64,000 nucleotides of DNA, from contig JADFZQ010000013.1 in assembly GCA_015232455.1 (NCBI GenBank), positions 26,910-90,909 on the forward strand, in the 5' to 3' direction. Shown here piece after piece: positions 16,821-26,538 of this stretch. Both the position numbers and the translations under genes were made by a program. The stretch's first letter is position 1; every line of letters begins with the position of its first letter. The DNA comes from Desulfamplus sp. Its GTDB lineage: Bacteria; Desulfobacterota; Desulfobacteria; Desulfobacterales; Desulfobacteraceae. The notes below the pieces were generated by a model, which did not search any database, had not been told where the DNA came from, and saw only the letters and a list, made by a program, of their open reading frames with translations.

Positions 16821-18182
16821 ATGAAAACACAGATTGAACTTGCAAGAGATGGGATAATCTCTGAGCAGATGAATCAGGTAGCTCTTGATGAAGGTTACGC
16901 TCCAGAAACAATCAGAAGCCTTGTTGCAAAGGGTGAGATTGTAATTCCCAATAATCCGTTTGCACAAAGACTAAGAACTAAATCAGTACAAACCCAATCA
17001 GCACAAATTCAAAAAGTTGTTGGCATTGGTACAGGTCTTAGGACAAAGGTTAATGCTTCTATTGGAACATCATCTGATATATGCAGTATTGACGCTGAAG
17101 TCAAAAAAGCGATTGCAGCTCAAGAAGAGGGGGCTGACACTTTAATGGAGCTTTCTGCTGACGGAGACCTTGATGCTATTCGCCGCGAAGTTATAAAAGC
17201 TGTAAATCTTCCAGTTGGAAATGTGCCTCTTTATCAGGCTTTTAAGGAGACCGGACGGAAATATCACAATCCAGCAAAACTTGATCCTGAATTTTTGTTT
17301 GATTTAATTGAAAGGCAGCTTGAAGATGGATTAAGTTTTATGGCGATCCATTGTGGAATCAATCAATACACCATAGAGCGGTTGAGAAAACAGGGATTTA
17401 GATATGGCGGGCTTGCCTCAAAAGGCGGAACGTTTATGGTAGCTTGGATGGATGCAACTGGTAAAGAGAATCCACTTTACGAGCAGTTTGATAGGGTCTG
17501 CAATCTTATGAAAAAATATGATGCGGTTCTCTCTCTTGGAAATGGAATAAGAGCTGGTGCAATTCATGACAGCCACGACAGGGCACAGATGGCAGAGATG
17601 ATAATAAATTGTGAGCTTGCAGAGATTGGCAGAGAGATGGGCTGCCAAATGATGGTTGAGGGTCCGGGTCATGTTCCAATGGACGAAATTCAAGGAAATA
17701 TAATGCTTGAAAAGAGAATGAGCGGGAATGCCCCATATTATGTTCTTGGACCTCTTCCAGCAGATACAGGTGCTGGCTATGATCACATAACTTCTGCAAT
17801 TGGTGCTGCTACATCTTCATGGCACGGGGCTGATTTAGTATGCTATATCACGCCAGCAGAGCATCTTGCCCTGCCAAATGAGCAAGATGTCAGGGAAGGG
17901 GTAAGAGCTACAAGACTTGCAGTCAGAATTGGAGATATTGCCAAATATCCGCACAAAAGAGAAAATGAAAAACTTGCATCAATGGCAAGGCGTGACATGC
18001 GATGGGATGATCTTGAAAAATATCTGCTCTTTCCTGAAATTGCAAAACAGATGCGTAGTGGAAGGTCTCCACAGGAAGAAAAAACATGCACAATGTGCGG
18101 GGATTTCTGTGCCATGAAAAAAGGTATGGAGGTTTTTAAAAATGATATTAAATATGACAAGATATACAAAGAGCAGCTTTAA
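16821..18182 (+). CDS. bzaF: 5-hydroxybenzimidazole synthase BzaF (ThiC-family radical SAM enzyme)
   Basis: 453 aa. A ThiC-family protein along its whole length, ending in the CTMCGDFC motif (C-x2-C-x4-C) that holds the 4Fe-4S cluster for SAM radical chemistry in this family. ThiC makes the thiamine pyrimidine from aminoimidazole ribotide; the paralogue BzaF makes 5-hydroxybenzimidazole, a cobamide lower ligand, from the same substrate anaerobically. The choice of BzaF rests on context: a cobalamin (not TPP) riboswitch controls the gene, and cobT, which activates the lower ligand, is next. AAAGGA lies upstream of the ATG. A true ThiC cannot be excluded from sequence alone. Confidence 0.82.
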   Translation: MKTQIELARDGIISEQMNQVALDEGYAPETIRSLVAKGEIVIPNNPFAQRLRTKSVQTQSAQIQKVVGIGTGLRTKVNASIGTSSDICSIDAEVKKAIAAQEEGADTLMELSADGDLDAIRREVIKAVNLPVGNVPLYQAFKETGRKYHNPAKLDPEFLFDLIERQLEDGLSFMAIHCGINQYTIERLRKQGFRYGGLASKGGTFMVAWMDATGKENPLYEQFDRVCNLMKKYDAVLSLGNGIRAGAIHDSHDRAQMAEMIINCELAEIGREMGCQMMVEGPGHVPMDEIQGNIMLEKRMSGNAPYYVLGPLPADTGAGYDHITSAIGAATSSWHGADLVCYITPAEHLALPNEQDVREGVRATRLAVRIGDIAKYPHKRENEKLASMARRDMRWDDLEKYLLFPEIAKQMRSGRSPQEEKTCTMCGDFCAMKKGMEVFKNDIKYDKIYKEQL

Positions 18183-18224
18183 AGTTTGATTGCAAATATT
18201 TAAGGCATCAATTTAGGGTTATAG

Positions 18225-18253
18225 ATTTGACAACTTTTCAAAAGTTGTCAAAT
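18225..18253. repeat. Intergenic hairpin repeat, copy 1
   Basis: 13-bp stem (ATTTGACAACTTT with its complement) and 3-nt loop, followed by a short T-tract. It lies between bzaF and cobT. A near-identical hairpin occurs at 43126-43158 between fhs and folD. It may act as a partial terminator or an RNA-stability element. Confidence 0.7.
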
Positions 18254-18295
18254 TTTTCAAATATACGGCTGAAATTTAAGTAAGGATATAAAATA

Positions 18296-19405
18296 ATGAA
18301 ACAGATTACTAAATATATAGAGGCAATTAGTAAACCAGATCAAGAGATCAAAGCAAAAGCTCTTGATCGACTTGCAAATCAGGCAAGACCAGCAGGTAGT
18401 CTTGGAATACTTGAAGAGGTAGGGGCAAGACTTGCATCAATTGCAGCTCTTCACGACAAAAATATTGGCAATACTCTTGATGTAAAACTTAAAAACAAAT
18501 TTATAGTAACCTGTGCAGGAGATCACGGTGTTGTTGAAGAGGGAGTAAGCCTCTTTCCACAAGAAGTAACGCCCCAGATGGTTGAGAACTTTGTTAATGG
18601 CGGAGCGTCAATTAATGTCCTTGCAAAACACTCTGGAGCAATTGTCAAAGTTGCTGATTTTGGGGTTAATTTTGATTTTAATCCTGATATGCCAATTTTT
18701 CACAAAAAGGTAAGAAAATCTACATCTAATTTTACAAAAGAGCCAGCAATGAGCAGAGAAGAAGCCATTAAATCTATTTATGGCGGAATATCAATTGTTG
18801 AAGAGCTTATGAACGATGCTGCGTTAAATGGTGATAGAGTTGACATTATAGGGACTGGAGATATGGGTATCGGTAACACAACTCCATCATCAGCAATCAT
18901 TGCAGCATTTTCTGGAATAAGTGTGGCAGAACTTACTGGAAGAGGCACAGGTATTAATGATGAGATGTTGCAAAACAAAATCCGAGTAATTGAAAAGGCT
19001 CTTCACCTTCACAAGCCAGACCCATCTGATCCAATTGATGTGCTATCCAAAGTTGGGGGATTTGAAATTGGTGGACTTGCTGGGTTAGTTATTGGTGCGG
19101 CAGCTTATGGAATTCCAATTGTTTGTGATGGAATTATCTCAACTGCTGGAGCATTAATTGCTTACGAACTTGCTCCAAATGTAGTTGATTATCTCTTTGC
19201 TGGTCATCGCTCTGTTGAAGTTGGACATAAATTTATGCACCAAAGAATTGGTCTTGGTCCTCTGCTTGACATTAAATTTAGACTTGGTGAAGGGACGGGG
19301 GCGGCACTTGCATTTCAACTTATGGAGGCTGCAACACGTATCTTAGCTGAAATTAAGACTTTTGAAGAGGTTGCGATTATTAATGCACAAAATTCTACAA
19401 AGTAA
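18296..19405 (+). CDS. cobT: Nicotinate-nucleotide:benzimidazole phosphoribosyltransferase CobT
   Basis: 369 aa. Full-length CobT with the N-terminal LDRLANQARPAGSLG, the ACAGDHGVVEEGVS-type segment, the GDMGIGNTTPSSAI glycine-rich active-site loop and a C-terminal acid-rich RLGEGTGAALA segment containing the catalytic Glu. It converts the free lower-ligand base to its alpha-ribotide for cobamide nucleotide-loop assembly. It lies 113 bp downstream of bzaF, behind the same riboswitch, with the hairpin at 18225-18253 between them. The product probably activates 5-hydroxybenzimidazole made by BzaF. Confidence 0.95.
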   Translation: MKQITKYIEAISKPDQEIKAKALDRLANQARPAGSLGILEEVGARLASIAALHDKNIGNTLDVKLKNKFIVTCAGDHGVVEEGVSLFPQEVTPQMVENFVNGGASINVLAKHSGAIVKVADFGVNFDFNPDMPIFHKKVRKSTSNFTKEPAMSREEAIKSIYGGISIVEELMNDAALNGDRVDIIGTGDMGIGNTTPSSAIIAAFSGISVAELTGRGTGINDEMLQNKIRVIEKALHLHKPDPSDPIDVLSKVGGFEIGGLAGLVIGAAAYGIPIVCDGIISTAGALIAYELAPNVVDYLFAGHRSVEVGHKFMHQRIGLGPLLDIKFRLGEGTGAALAFQLMEAATRILAEIKTFEEVAIINAQNSTK

Positions 19406-19436
19406 CTTTATAGTCGGCTTTAGAGGATTTTAGTTG

Positions 19437-19468
19437 TTGAAGCCCAAAAAGTTATTTCTGGGCTTCAA
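19437..19468. terminator. Hairpin between convergent cobT and chemoreceptor genes
   Basis: 10-bp perfect stem TTGAAGCCCA with its complement and a 12-nt loop, placed between two convergent genes. There is no long T-tract on either side, so termination is likely but not certain. Confidence 0.55.
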
Positions 19469-19520
19469 TAAAACAAGTATTGTAGTAATTGAGGAGAAGG
19501 TTGATTCAGGAAGTTAAATA

Positions 19521-21275
19521 TTATTTGCAGACAAAAGCATCACTTTGTTCACTCCCTGTTTTGAATTTACCTACCATTGATTTAAGTTTTGATGAAAGCT
19601 CTGAAAGGTTCTGAGAGCTTGCGTCAAGTTGGGTAGAGGAGTTTGATATTTGAGCTGTGTATCTGTTCACTTCAGCTATATCTTTTGCAATATCTCCAGA
19701 AACAGTAGAACTCATAGCTACATTTTCATTGACCTCTTGAATACCAATTGATGCCTGAGAAATATTTTCAGCGATCTCTCCAGTTGCTGAAGATTGCTCG
19801 TCTATAGCTGTAGCAATATTTTTAACAATATCATTTACTTTACCGATAACTTGAGAAATTTCACTTATTTCATTAACACTTCCATGTGTTGATGTCTGAA
19901 TGTTACTTATCTTCTCTTTAATCTCAAGAGTTGCATTTGCAGTCTGTCTTGCTAACTCTTTTATCTCATTTGCAACAACAGCAAATCCTTTACCAGCTTC
20001 TCCAGCCCTTGCAGCCTCTATTGTAGCATTAAGAGCAAGAAGATTTGTCTGTCCTGAAATTTCGGTAATTACCTCAGTAACTCTCGTAATATCTTTTGCT
20101 GCTTGTCCAAGGGTATTTACTCTCTCTAAGGCATCTGAAGATCTTTTAACTGCTTCAGCAGTGATTTGACGTGCCTGCTCAGAGCTTCCTGCGATCTCGT
20201 TTATTGTGTTGGTCATCTCCTCTGCTGCTGCTGCTACGACATTAATATTGGCTGAAGCCTGTTCACATGCTGCTGCAACTGAAGTCATATTTGCACTCAT
20301 CTCTTCTGCTGCTGCTGCAACTGTTTGTGATCTTTCAGAGAGAACAACAACACCATTTGACATAACAGCAGATATTTTTGACAAGTCGCACGCTGAACTA
20401 TCAACTACTTCAGTATCTCGCGAAATATTTCTAATGAGAGCCTGTAACTTTTCTACAAATATATTAAACCATAGAGCCAATTCACCAATCTCGTCATTAT
20501 GTTTAACCCTTAAACGCTTAGTCAAATCTCCTTCACCTTCTGCAATATCTTTAATCATTAAAATAGTGCGTTTAATAGGTTTGGTAACAATAATATATAA
20601 ACAGAAAAGTATTGTACAAATCAATGCGACTACAATAAACGATGAGATTATGATCTGAGAAGTTATTGATTTTTTTATATTTTGGCTAAAAAGCTGATTA
20701 AAATTTTTAATAGAGTGCTCTGTCTGTTTTTGTCTCTTATCAATTTCTTGCTTGATAAGTTCTTTTGTAAAATAGATTCTTACAGTGCCAACCTTTTCAT
20801 TGTCATGTATAGCATCGTTAACGATAGAGAGAGACTCATCTAATTGTACATCATTTGGTATCTCTTTACCTGTTGTAATAGCTGAAGTTTTCCATGCTGC
20901 TGTAAAAGGTCCACCATCTGCATCAAGTACCTTTATTGCAATAATGCCATCTATTTTCAGATAGTTTTCAAGAAGCGTTGCAAGACCACTTTGATCAAAG
21001 TTATATATAAAGTTTTGAGTTACACTTCTGCATATCTCCATATTTGCCTGAATACTATTGAGTAAAGATTCATCTAATTTTGTAGAATCTGCTTTAAGAG
21101 CTTTTTGTTGTGATTGCTCAAAATCAGATATAATTAGCTTAGACATAGAGAGTTGCATATTTATTGCGATAAGACTGCTTATTGTTAAAAGGAATAATAC
21201 AATTATGCTACATGCAAAAGAAGTCTTAAACGCTATGCTGTAAGCTCTCTTTTTTTCAGGGTTTGAGTTTGACAT
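19521..21275 (-). CDS. Methyl-accepting chemotaxis protein
   Basis: 584 aa. A membrane helix near 20-40, a periplasmic sensor of about 160 residues with a Cache-like pattern, a second helix near 205-230, a HAMP domain (about 232-285) and a cytoplasmic coiled-coil signalling domain. The hairpin tip is [21 protein letters not shown], the CheA/CheW-binding region. No C-terminal CheR-docking pentapeptide is seen. It should pass a periplasmic signal to the flagellar or another Che-type kinase. The CheY-like gene lies 162 bp upstream on the same strand. Confidence 0.95.
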   Translation of the reverse strand: MSNSNPEKKRAYSIAFKTSFACSIIVLFLLTISSLIAINMQLSMSKLIISDFEQSQQKALKADSTKLDESLLNSIQANMEICRSVTQNFIYNFDQSGLATLLENYLKIDGIIAIKVLDADGGPFTAAWKTSAITTGKEIPNDVQLDESLSIVNDAIHDNEKVGTVRIYFTKELIKQEIDKRQKQTEHSIKNFNQLFSQNIKKSITSQIIISSFIVVALICTILFCLYIIVTKPIKRTILMIKDIAEGEGDLTKRLRVKHNDEIGELALWFNIFVEKLQALIRNISRDTEVVDSSACDLSKISAVMSNGVVVLSERSQTVAAAAEEMSANMTSVAAACEQASANINVVAAAAEEMTNTINEIAGSSEQARQITAEAVKRSSDALERVNTLGQAAKDITRVTEVITEISGQTNLLALNATIEAARAGEAGKGFAVVANEIKELARQTANATLEIKEKISNIQTSTHGSVNEISEISQVIGKVNDIVKNIATAIDEQSSATGEIAENISQASIGIQEVNENVAMSSTVSGDIAKDIAEVNRYTAQISNSSTQLDASSQNLSELSSKLKSMVGKFKTGSEQSDAFVCK

Positions 21276-21437
21276 CTTGAATTCTCCTAATATTTTGTTA
21301 CTTAAAACATCTAAATTTAGATTGATCTCCTACAAAAAACACTTCCTATCTCTATCCAGTAAGTCCAGCGAGTCAATTCAAATTTTCCAAAAACTCTAAT
21401 CTGTATTAAAAATAAAAACTCTGATGGAAATTAGATA

Positions 21438-21824
21438 CTAACTTTTCTTCCACCTTTCAAGTTTTTCAAATGCTCTTTCAGCAGCATTAAATATATCTAA
21501 TAAACGAGCTGGTTTTTTGAAATAGTCTTCAAATCCAGCCCCTTTACATTCAGCCAATTCAAAATGGGACGCATCTCCTGTAATTGCGTATGCAATTGTT
21601 AAAGGATTACGTTTTATAATCTTTCTGCACAGCTCAACGCCGTTCATCTCAGGAAGATTCAGATCAATGAAAATAACCAAAACTGTATTGTTATCAAGAA
21701 TCTGAAGAGCTTGTGATGGGTTATCCGCAGTAAAGACCTCATATCCTCTTGTAACCAGAGCTGATTTCAACAATAAACAGATTGATTCATCATCATCAAC
21801 TACAAGTATTCTCTTTTCAATCAT
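21438..21824 (-). CDS. Single-domain response regulator (CheY-like)
   Basis: 128 aa consisting of one receiver domain. The acidic pocket is VVDDDES, the phospho-acceptor Asp lies in FIDLNLPEMNG (about residue 54), and the conserved Lys is in YFKKPA (about 105). No output domain follows, so it acts by protein contact. It is encoded just before the chemoreceptor on the same strand and could be its dedicated regulator. The usual CheY switch residues cannot be judged with confidence. Confidence 0.92.
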   Translation of the reverse strand: MIEKRILVVDDDESICLLLKSALVTRGYEVFTADNPSQALQILDNNTVLVIFIDLNLPEMNGVELCRKIIKRNPLTIAYAITGDASHFELAECKGAGFEDYFKKPARLLDIFNAAERAFEKLERWKKS

Positions 21825-22085
21825 TATAAAATCCTCATTTTTAAAGGAACAACTTGGTATTAGTATTATAATTAAAAAATTATAATGTTATGGATATTGT
21901 TTACTAAAGAATGGTTCTGTTTTTTTATTTTAACACCTATTTTTAAATATACATATTTCTGAATAGTAATTGCAATATATATTTTTTTATAATATCTCTT
22001 TATCATTTATGTGAAATAACATTTAGATATAAGCGAAATTTAACTATATAAATTTAAGATAAAGAGGCAAAGGAAAAATAAAATC

Positions 22086-22865
22086 ATGGGCTTAAAATTA
22101 GCAATAGGCGGTAAGGGCGGCGTGGGGAAAACAACAATTACTTCTCTTTTGGCAAGATGTATTGCTAATATTGATCCAAATAATAGAGTAATTGCGATTG
22201 ATGCTGATCCTGTAACTAACCTTGCTGCTGCACTTGGAATATCTGAAGCACCACCCATCACCCCTATTTCAGAACTATCAGACCTTATTGCAGAAAGAAC
22301 GGGTGCAAAACCAGGGACTATGGGAGGTTTTTTCACGCTGAACCCTAAAGTTGACGATATACCAGAACGGTTTTCACGAGAAAGAGATGGGGTAAAGCTG
22401 TTAGTTATGGGAACTGTTCAAAAAGGTGGCTCTGGTTGCATCTGCCCAGAAAGCACTATACTCAAAGCCTTGATGAACCACTTGGTTCTTGCAAGACAAG
22501 ATATTGTTATTATGGATATGGAGGCTGGGGTAGAACACCTTGGCAGGGCAACGTCAAGGTCTGTAGATGCCCTTGTTGCTGTGGTAAATCCGGGTCAAAG
22601 AAGCAGAATTGCTGCTGAAAGAATACGGCAGCTTGGTCAAGATATTGGAATAAAAAGAATTGTAGTATTGGGAAATCGTGTAAGAAATAGCGAAGATGAA
22701 AATAGAATAAGAGAATCTCTTTCTGACTTTGAAATTATAGGGTTTTTGCCAGAATTTGATGAAGTTGCAGAAGCTGATAGAAGAGGAGTACGTCCATTTG
22801 ATGATGTTATAACTATTCCTGACGAGATTAGGCAACTTGCAGCAAAATTTCTAAATCTTGGATAA
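22086..22865 (+). CDS. cooC: CooC-type ATPase, carbon monoxide dehydrogenase nickel-insertion factor
   Basis: 259 aa. A deviant Walker A (GKGGVGKTT, residues 8-16) of the SIMIBI MinD/NifH class, the second signature AIDADPVTNLAAALG, and a CxC pair in GSGCICPES. In CooC the CxC binds Ni or Zn at the dimer interface, and ATP-driven dimer change loads Ni into the CODH C-cluster. A second family member is at 45085. This copy stands away from the CODH genes, with unrelated neighbours. AGGAAAAATAAAATC precedes the ATG. A hairpin with 10-bp arms (22879-22914) follows the stop. Confidence 0.85.
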   Translation: MGLKLAIGGKGGVGKTTITSLLARCIANIDPNNRVIAIDADPVTNLAAALGISEAPPITPISELSDLIAERTGAKPGTMGGFFTLNPKVDDIPERFSRERDGVKLLVMGTVQKGGSGCICPESTILKALMNHLVLARQDIVIMDMEAGVEHLGRATSRSVDALVAVVNPGQRSRIAAERIRQLGQDIGIKRIVVLGNRVRNSEDENRIRESLSDFEIIGFLPEFDEVAEADRRGVRPFDDVITIPDEIRQLAAKFLNLG

Positions 22866-22878
22866 TGCTGATATGTGG

Positions 22879-22914
22879 TAAGTTCTGGAAACTTTTAAAA
22901 ATTGCCAGAACTTA
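22879..22914 (+). terminator. Hairpin after the cooC-type gene
   Basis: Perfect 10-bp arms TAAGTTCTGG and complement around a 16-nt AT-rich loop, 13 bp past the stop codon. The T-tract is poor, so this is a probable but not certain terminator. Confidence 0.5.
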
Positions 22915-23021
22915 AACCTAAATTTATTGTGTAATTAAAGTGAAAAAAAAAATTTTATTTGGACTATCAAGATCACCAGAGACGATGGTTTTAACCGATA
23001 ATAAAGAGTTAAAATCCTAAT

Positions 23022-24500
23022 CTATTTTATCCTACTAAAAACACCATACCCAACTAAAATATCAAAAGCTCTTTGGATTTGGGGATCTTTTTTAAGTTTA
23101 TCTATATCAAGAAGGGAAGAGGATTGTTGAGGCTCAATAGAGTCTTGTTTTTTATTGCTATTTTCTCTCTCTTTCTTATCGGTACTATTTAAAACATCAC
23201 CTTTTTTATCATGTTTATCTTGTTTTATCTTATTGACATTTATATTATCTTTATCTATCCCATTGTCATTATCTATGTTCTTTTTTGTAGGCTCAAGATG
23301 ATTTCTCAAATCCTTTTCACGAATCATTCTTTTTTCCATTGAGGATTGTTCTGAGCTTTTTTCATTATCTTGCTCTTCAAGATTATATTCGACTTCAATA
23401 TCTGGTTTAATACCCTCTGCCTGAATTGATCTACCGCTTGGAGTATAATAGCGGGCAATAGTATATTTTAGACCAAAACCATCTCGAAGAGGTTTTACAC
23501 TCTGAACAGACCCCTTACCAAAGGATGTAGTCCCTAATATCAATCCTCTTTTATGATCTTGCAATGCCCCCGCAACAATCTCTGATGCACTTGCACTGCC
23601 TCCATTAATAAGAACCGTAAGAGGGTATTTTTTATCATCTTTCTCAGCGTGTGCTTCAAAGACTTCTGTCTGCTGTTCAAATCTACCCTTTATGGATACA
23701 ATAACCCCTTTATCAAGGAAAATATCTGAAACTCCAGCAGCTTGGCTCAAAAGACCACCTGGGTTATTTCTTAAATCAAGAATAAGGCCTTTTAAAGGGC
23801 TATTAACTGATTCAAGTTTTTTTAAAGCATCTTTTAGCTCCTCTGTGGTTTTGTCCCTAAAATTGGTAACCCAAATATAACCATATCCAGGTGCAATAGT
23901 AGCACTTCTAACACTTGTCATTGGAATAATATCTCTAATTAATCTATAATCAAGTGGGTCTGTAACTCCATCTCTTACAATCGTAAGCACAACAGCCTTT
24001 CCCATCTCGCCCCTCATCTTTTTCACACTTTGCCATAACTCAAGATCAGCCGTTGACTCTCCATCAATCTTAATTATAACATCACCCGTCTTAATGCCAG
24101 CTTTGTAAGCAGGAGTTCCCTCAATTGGAGATACTACCGTCAATACACCGTTTTTTATAGCAACTACAATACCAACGCCGCCAAATTCACCTTTAGTATC
24201 ATCTTGTAGTTCATCAAACGATTCTGGTGGCATAAAACTTGAGTGAGGATCAAGATTGCTAACCATGCCTTTTATGGCATTTTGGATAAGAAGTTTACTA
24301 TCTACTTCATCTACATAATTTTCTTCAAGCTCCTGAAGAACATCTGAAAACAGTTTTAGAGATTCATAGGTCTCTTCATCTTTGCTGAAAGTTTCTGCAA
24401 AAATAGGTTGATAAATTGATCCAAATATAATTAGGCTAAGTTCTACAAGAAGCAGAAATATCCAATATTTGAACATGGTTGCTAATTTGTTTTTCATCAT
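23022..24500 (-). CDS. ctpA: Carboxy-terminal processing protease (S41 family)
   Basis: 492 aa. An N-terminal signal/anchor helix (about 10-32), a PDZ domain (GEFGGVGIVVAIKNG onward, about 90-180) and the S41 protease domain with catalytic Ser in NGGSASASE (about 300) and Lys in SFGKGSVQS (about 328). It trims C-termini of envelope proteins in the periplasm. The region from about 375 to 465 is a charged, Asn/Lys/Asp/Gln-rich low-complexity linker, longer than usual, before a short conserved C-terminal helix. Alone on its strand, divergent from pyrE. Confidence 0.94.
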   Translation of the reverse strand: MMKNKLATMFKYWIFLLLVELSLIIFGSIYQPIFAETFSKDEETYESLKLFSDVLQELEENYVDEVDSKLLIQNAIKGMVSNLDPHSSFMPPESFDELQDDTKGEFGGVGIVVAIKNGVLTVVSPIEGTPAYKAGIKTGDVIIKIDGESTADLELWQSVKKMRGEMGKAVVLTIVRDGVTDPLDYRLIRDIIPMTSVRSATIAPGYGYIWVTNFRDKTTEELKDALKKLESVNSPLKGLILDLRNNPGGLLSQAAGVSDIFLDKGVIVSIKGRFEQQTEVFEAHAEKDDKKYPLTVLINGGSASASEIVAGALQDHKRGLILGTTSFGKGSVQSVKPLRDGFGLKYTIARYYTPSGRSIQAEGIKPDIEVEYNLEEQDNEKSSEQSSMEKRMIREKDLRNHLEPTKKNIDNDNGIDKDNINVNKIKQDKHDKKGDVLNSTDKKERENSNKKQDSIEPQQSSSLLDIDKLKKDPQIQRAFDILVGYGVFSRIK

Positions 24501-24615
24501 TCAACTCCCTTTTTATAACTTTTACGATAAAATACGATAGTTTGACTCATATAAAATTTATTGATATATACACCTACGTTGACAAGGAGTGCTGCAAAAC
24601 AGTTTTTCTTGCAAC

Positions 24616-24663
24616 AAGCCTTCACTGAGTCCGCATAACGGCTTCTTCCATCGGTGAAGGCTT
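24616..24663. repeat. Stem-loop upstream of pyrE
   Basis: 10-bp perfect arms AAGCCTTCAC and complement, 28-nt loop, in the 249-bp gap between divergent ctpA and pyrE. It contains two copies of GGCTTCTTC. It might be a leader element of pyrE or a terminator for readthrough. No leader peptide is evident. Confidence 0.45.
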
Positions 24664-24749
24664 CTTCTTACAATAAATATTTTACTTATGTATGATGTCT
24701 CTATATCAAAATGTCAGCCGTTATACCTAATATAAAAGGATAAAATCAA

Positions 24750-25322
24750 ATGAAAAAAAGATTAATAGAACTTCTATCCACTAAATCGTTCAAATATAGC
24801 AAAGAGCCAATATTTAAGTTAGCGTCAGGTAGAATGAGTCAATTTTATATTAACTGTAAGCCAGTAACCCTTGACCCAGAGGGTTTATATATTGTAGGGC
24901 ATCTTGTATTTAACGCAATTCGGAATTCAGAATGCACAGGAGTTGGGGGATTAACCTTTGGAGCTGATCCTATTGCGGTAGCAACATCTTTTGCATCTTA
25001 TCTTGAAAAGAAACCCATCAAAGCATTCTCAATCAGAAAGGAGAAAAAAGATCATGGCATGATAAAATGGGTTGAAGGTGATATGTCAGTAGGTGAAAAA
25101 GTTGTTATTATTGAGGATGTAGTAACTACTGGAGGATCAACTATAAAAGCTATTCAAAGAGCAAATGAGCAGGGGCTTGATGTTGTACAGGTAGTAACTC
25201 TTATTGACAGGCAAGAAGGTGGCATTGAAAACATTAGTCAATATGTAGAAAATATATCAACAATAGTTACTCGCGATGAGTTAATGTCATGGATAGCACA
25301 AAATAGTCTGAATAATTCATAA
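24750..25322 (+). CDS. pyrE: Orotate phosphoribosyltransferase
   Basis: 190 aa, standard length. N-terminal [19 protein letters not shown] and the PRPP-binding motif [14 protein letters not shown] (about 117-130) identify PyrE. It joins orotate and PRPP to give orotidine monophosphate in pyrimidine synthesis, in the cytoplasm. AAAGGA precedes the ATG. Unlike in many bacteria it has no pyr gene beside it; a lipoprotein gene follows 138 bp later on the same strand. A stem-loop in the leader (24616-24663) could be regulatory. Confidence 0.95.
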   Translation: MKKRLIELLSTKSFKYSKEPIFKLASGRMSQFYINCKPVTLDPEGLYIVGHLVFNAIRNSECTGVGGLTFGADPIAVATSFASYLEKKPIKAFSIRKEKKDHGMIKWVEGDMSVGEKVVIIEDVVTTGGSTIKAIQRANEQGLDVVQVVTLIDRQEGGIENISQYVENISTIVTRDELMSWIAQNSLNNS

Positions 25323-25460
25323 TTTGCAGAAACATTGTTTTTTATTATATAAATCTCACAAGTGTCTTGAAAAAAAAATTTAAAAATAATATTGAATTGC
25401 AAAATATGGTATTCAAGGTTCTAATGAAGATATAAGACTTAGGGACTTAGGAGAAAAATA

Positions 25461-26408
25461 ATGAAGCGTCAGGAGCTAAAGAAAATAGGATTCATCCTTA
25501 TATTAATGTTAATTTTTATTTCAGGTTGTGCATCTCAGCAATTCAAAACAGATCTCTTCTCTGCATTTGAACAAGATACACAAGTAGGTCCCACAGGTCT
25601 TGCATGGGATGGCAAAAATTTAATCATGGGAACTGCAAATCAGATACTTTTTGCTCGTAATATTACAACAGAACCTTTCTATAGCTTCTCTAAAAAAGAT
25701 ACCATGTTAAATGGAGGTTCTTACAGCTCTGGACGATTCCCTGGACCTCAACGCATGGATATGGATGTCTGTGGTATGGCATGGGAAGGTGAGTGCTGCG
25801 GAGAGGGTTTTTTATGGATAGCTGATGGAAAAAATGAGAAAATAATTAAAATGAAGCCCGATCTTACTTTTATATCAGAATTCAGTTCTCCAGTTCCAGC
25901 CCCAAATGGTATAGCTTTTGATGGTAAATCTTTATGGGTAGTATCAAAATATAGCTATAAAATAGTGCAGTTTAATCCAGATACTCAGGCAATTGAAAAT
26001 GTATATTACTCTCCAATTCAACGTCCTACGGGTCTTACGTGGGATTGTAGTGGCAATGGATATATATGGGTAATTGGTATAGATGATTGCCGCACAAGCG
26101 AAAAGAGGTGTTATACGCCTCGTCTTTTAAGGATAGATGTCAAAACAGGCAATATCACACATGAGGTAAAAATTCCTGAAGCAGTTACAAGACCAACTTC
26201 CATTGCTCTTGCAGAAAAATATTTTTGGGTTGGAGACTATAATCTAAACAGAGTCTTTAAAATTCCTTTTGATGAAAGTGCTTTTATCCAATTAGATTTA
26301 AAACCTAATGATATTATAATTGGAAATCGTCCTACTAAAGTTATTTCAAAAAAGCCTGTTCTTAAAAAAGAGCCTGAGGTAGGTCAAGAGATTTATATTG
26401 GTAGATGA
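25461..26408 (+). CDS. Lipoprotein with beta-propeller-like repeats
   Basis: 315 aa. Signal peptide with lipobox FISGCASQQ (Cys at about residue 22), so a lipid-anchored envelope protein. The mature part has repeated segments of the form GLAWDGKNL, GMAWEGE, GIAFDGKSLWVVS and GLTWDCSGNGYIWVIG, a pattern of NHL/YVTN/SMP-30-like propeller blades. There are four extra cysteine-rich spots (ECCGEG, DDCRTSEKRC). Function unknown; binding or scaffolding is likely, not catalysis. It starts an envelope-gene run with the LysM protein and M23 peptidase. Confidence 0.85.
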   Translation: MKRQELKKIGFILILMLIFISGCASQQFKTDLFSAFEQDTQVGPTGLAWDGKNLIMGTANQILFARNITTEPFYSFSKKDTMLNGGSYSSGRFPGPQRMDMDVCGMAWEGECCGEGFLWIADGKNEKIIKMKPDLTFISEFSSPVPAPNGIAFDGKSLWVVSKYSYKIVQFNPDTQAIENVYYSPIQRPTGLTWDCSGNGYIWVIGIDDCRTSEKRCYTPRLLRIDVKTGNITHEVKIPEAVTRPTSIALAEKYFWVGDYNLNRVFKIPFDESAFIQLDLKPNDIIIGNRPTKVISKKPVLKKEPEVGQEIYIGR

Positions 26409-26538
26409 TCTTAATTAATAGTGCAAAATATATACTGCTCTCGGTCATAAGTTAAGTTCTTGATATACAGTAGTTAGGCTTGTTCCCGTTTGAAGTATGG
26501 TTAAATGATGTGAAAATCTAAAAAATAAGGAGTTCCCA

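Noticed and set aside
16821..18182. Annotation as thiamine ThiC
   Set aside because: The cobalamin riboswitch and downstream cobT favour BzaF; ThiC is kept only as a fallback.
22086..22865. MinD or nitrogenase NifH identity for the P-loop ATPase
   Set aside because: The CxC pair and overall pattern fit CooC; there are no min or nif genes nearby.
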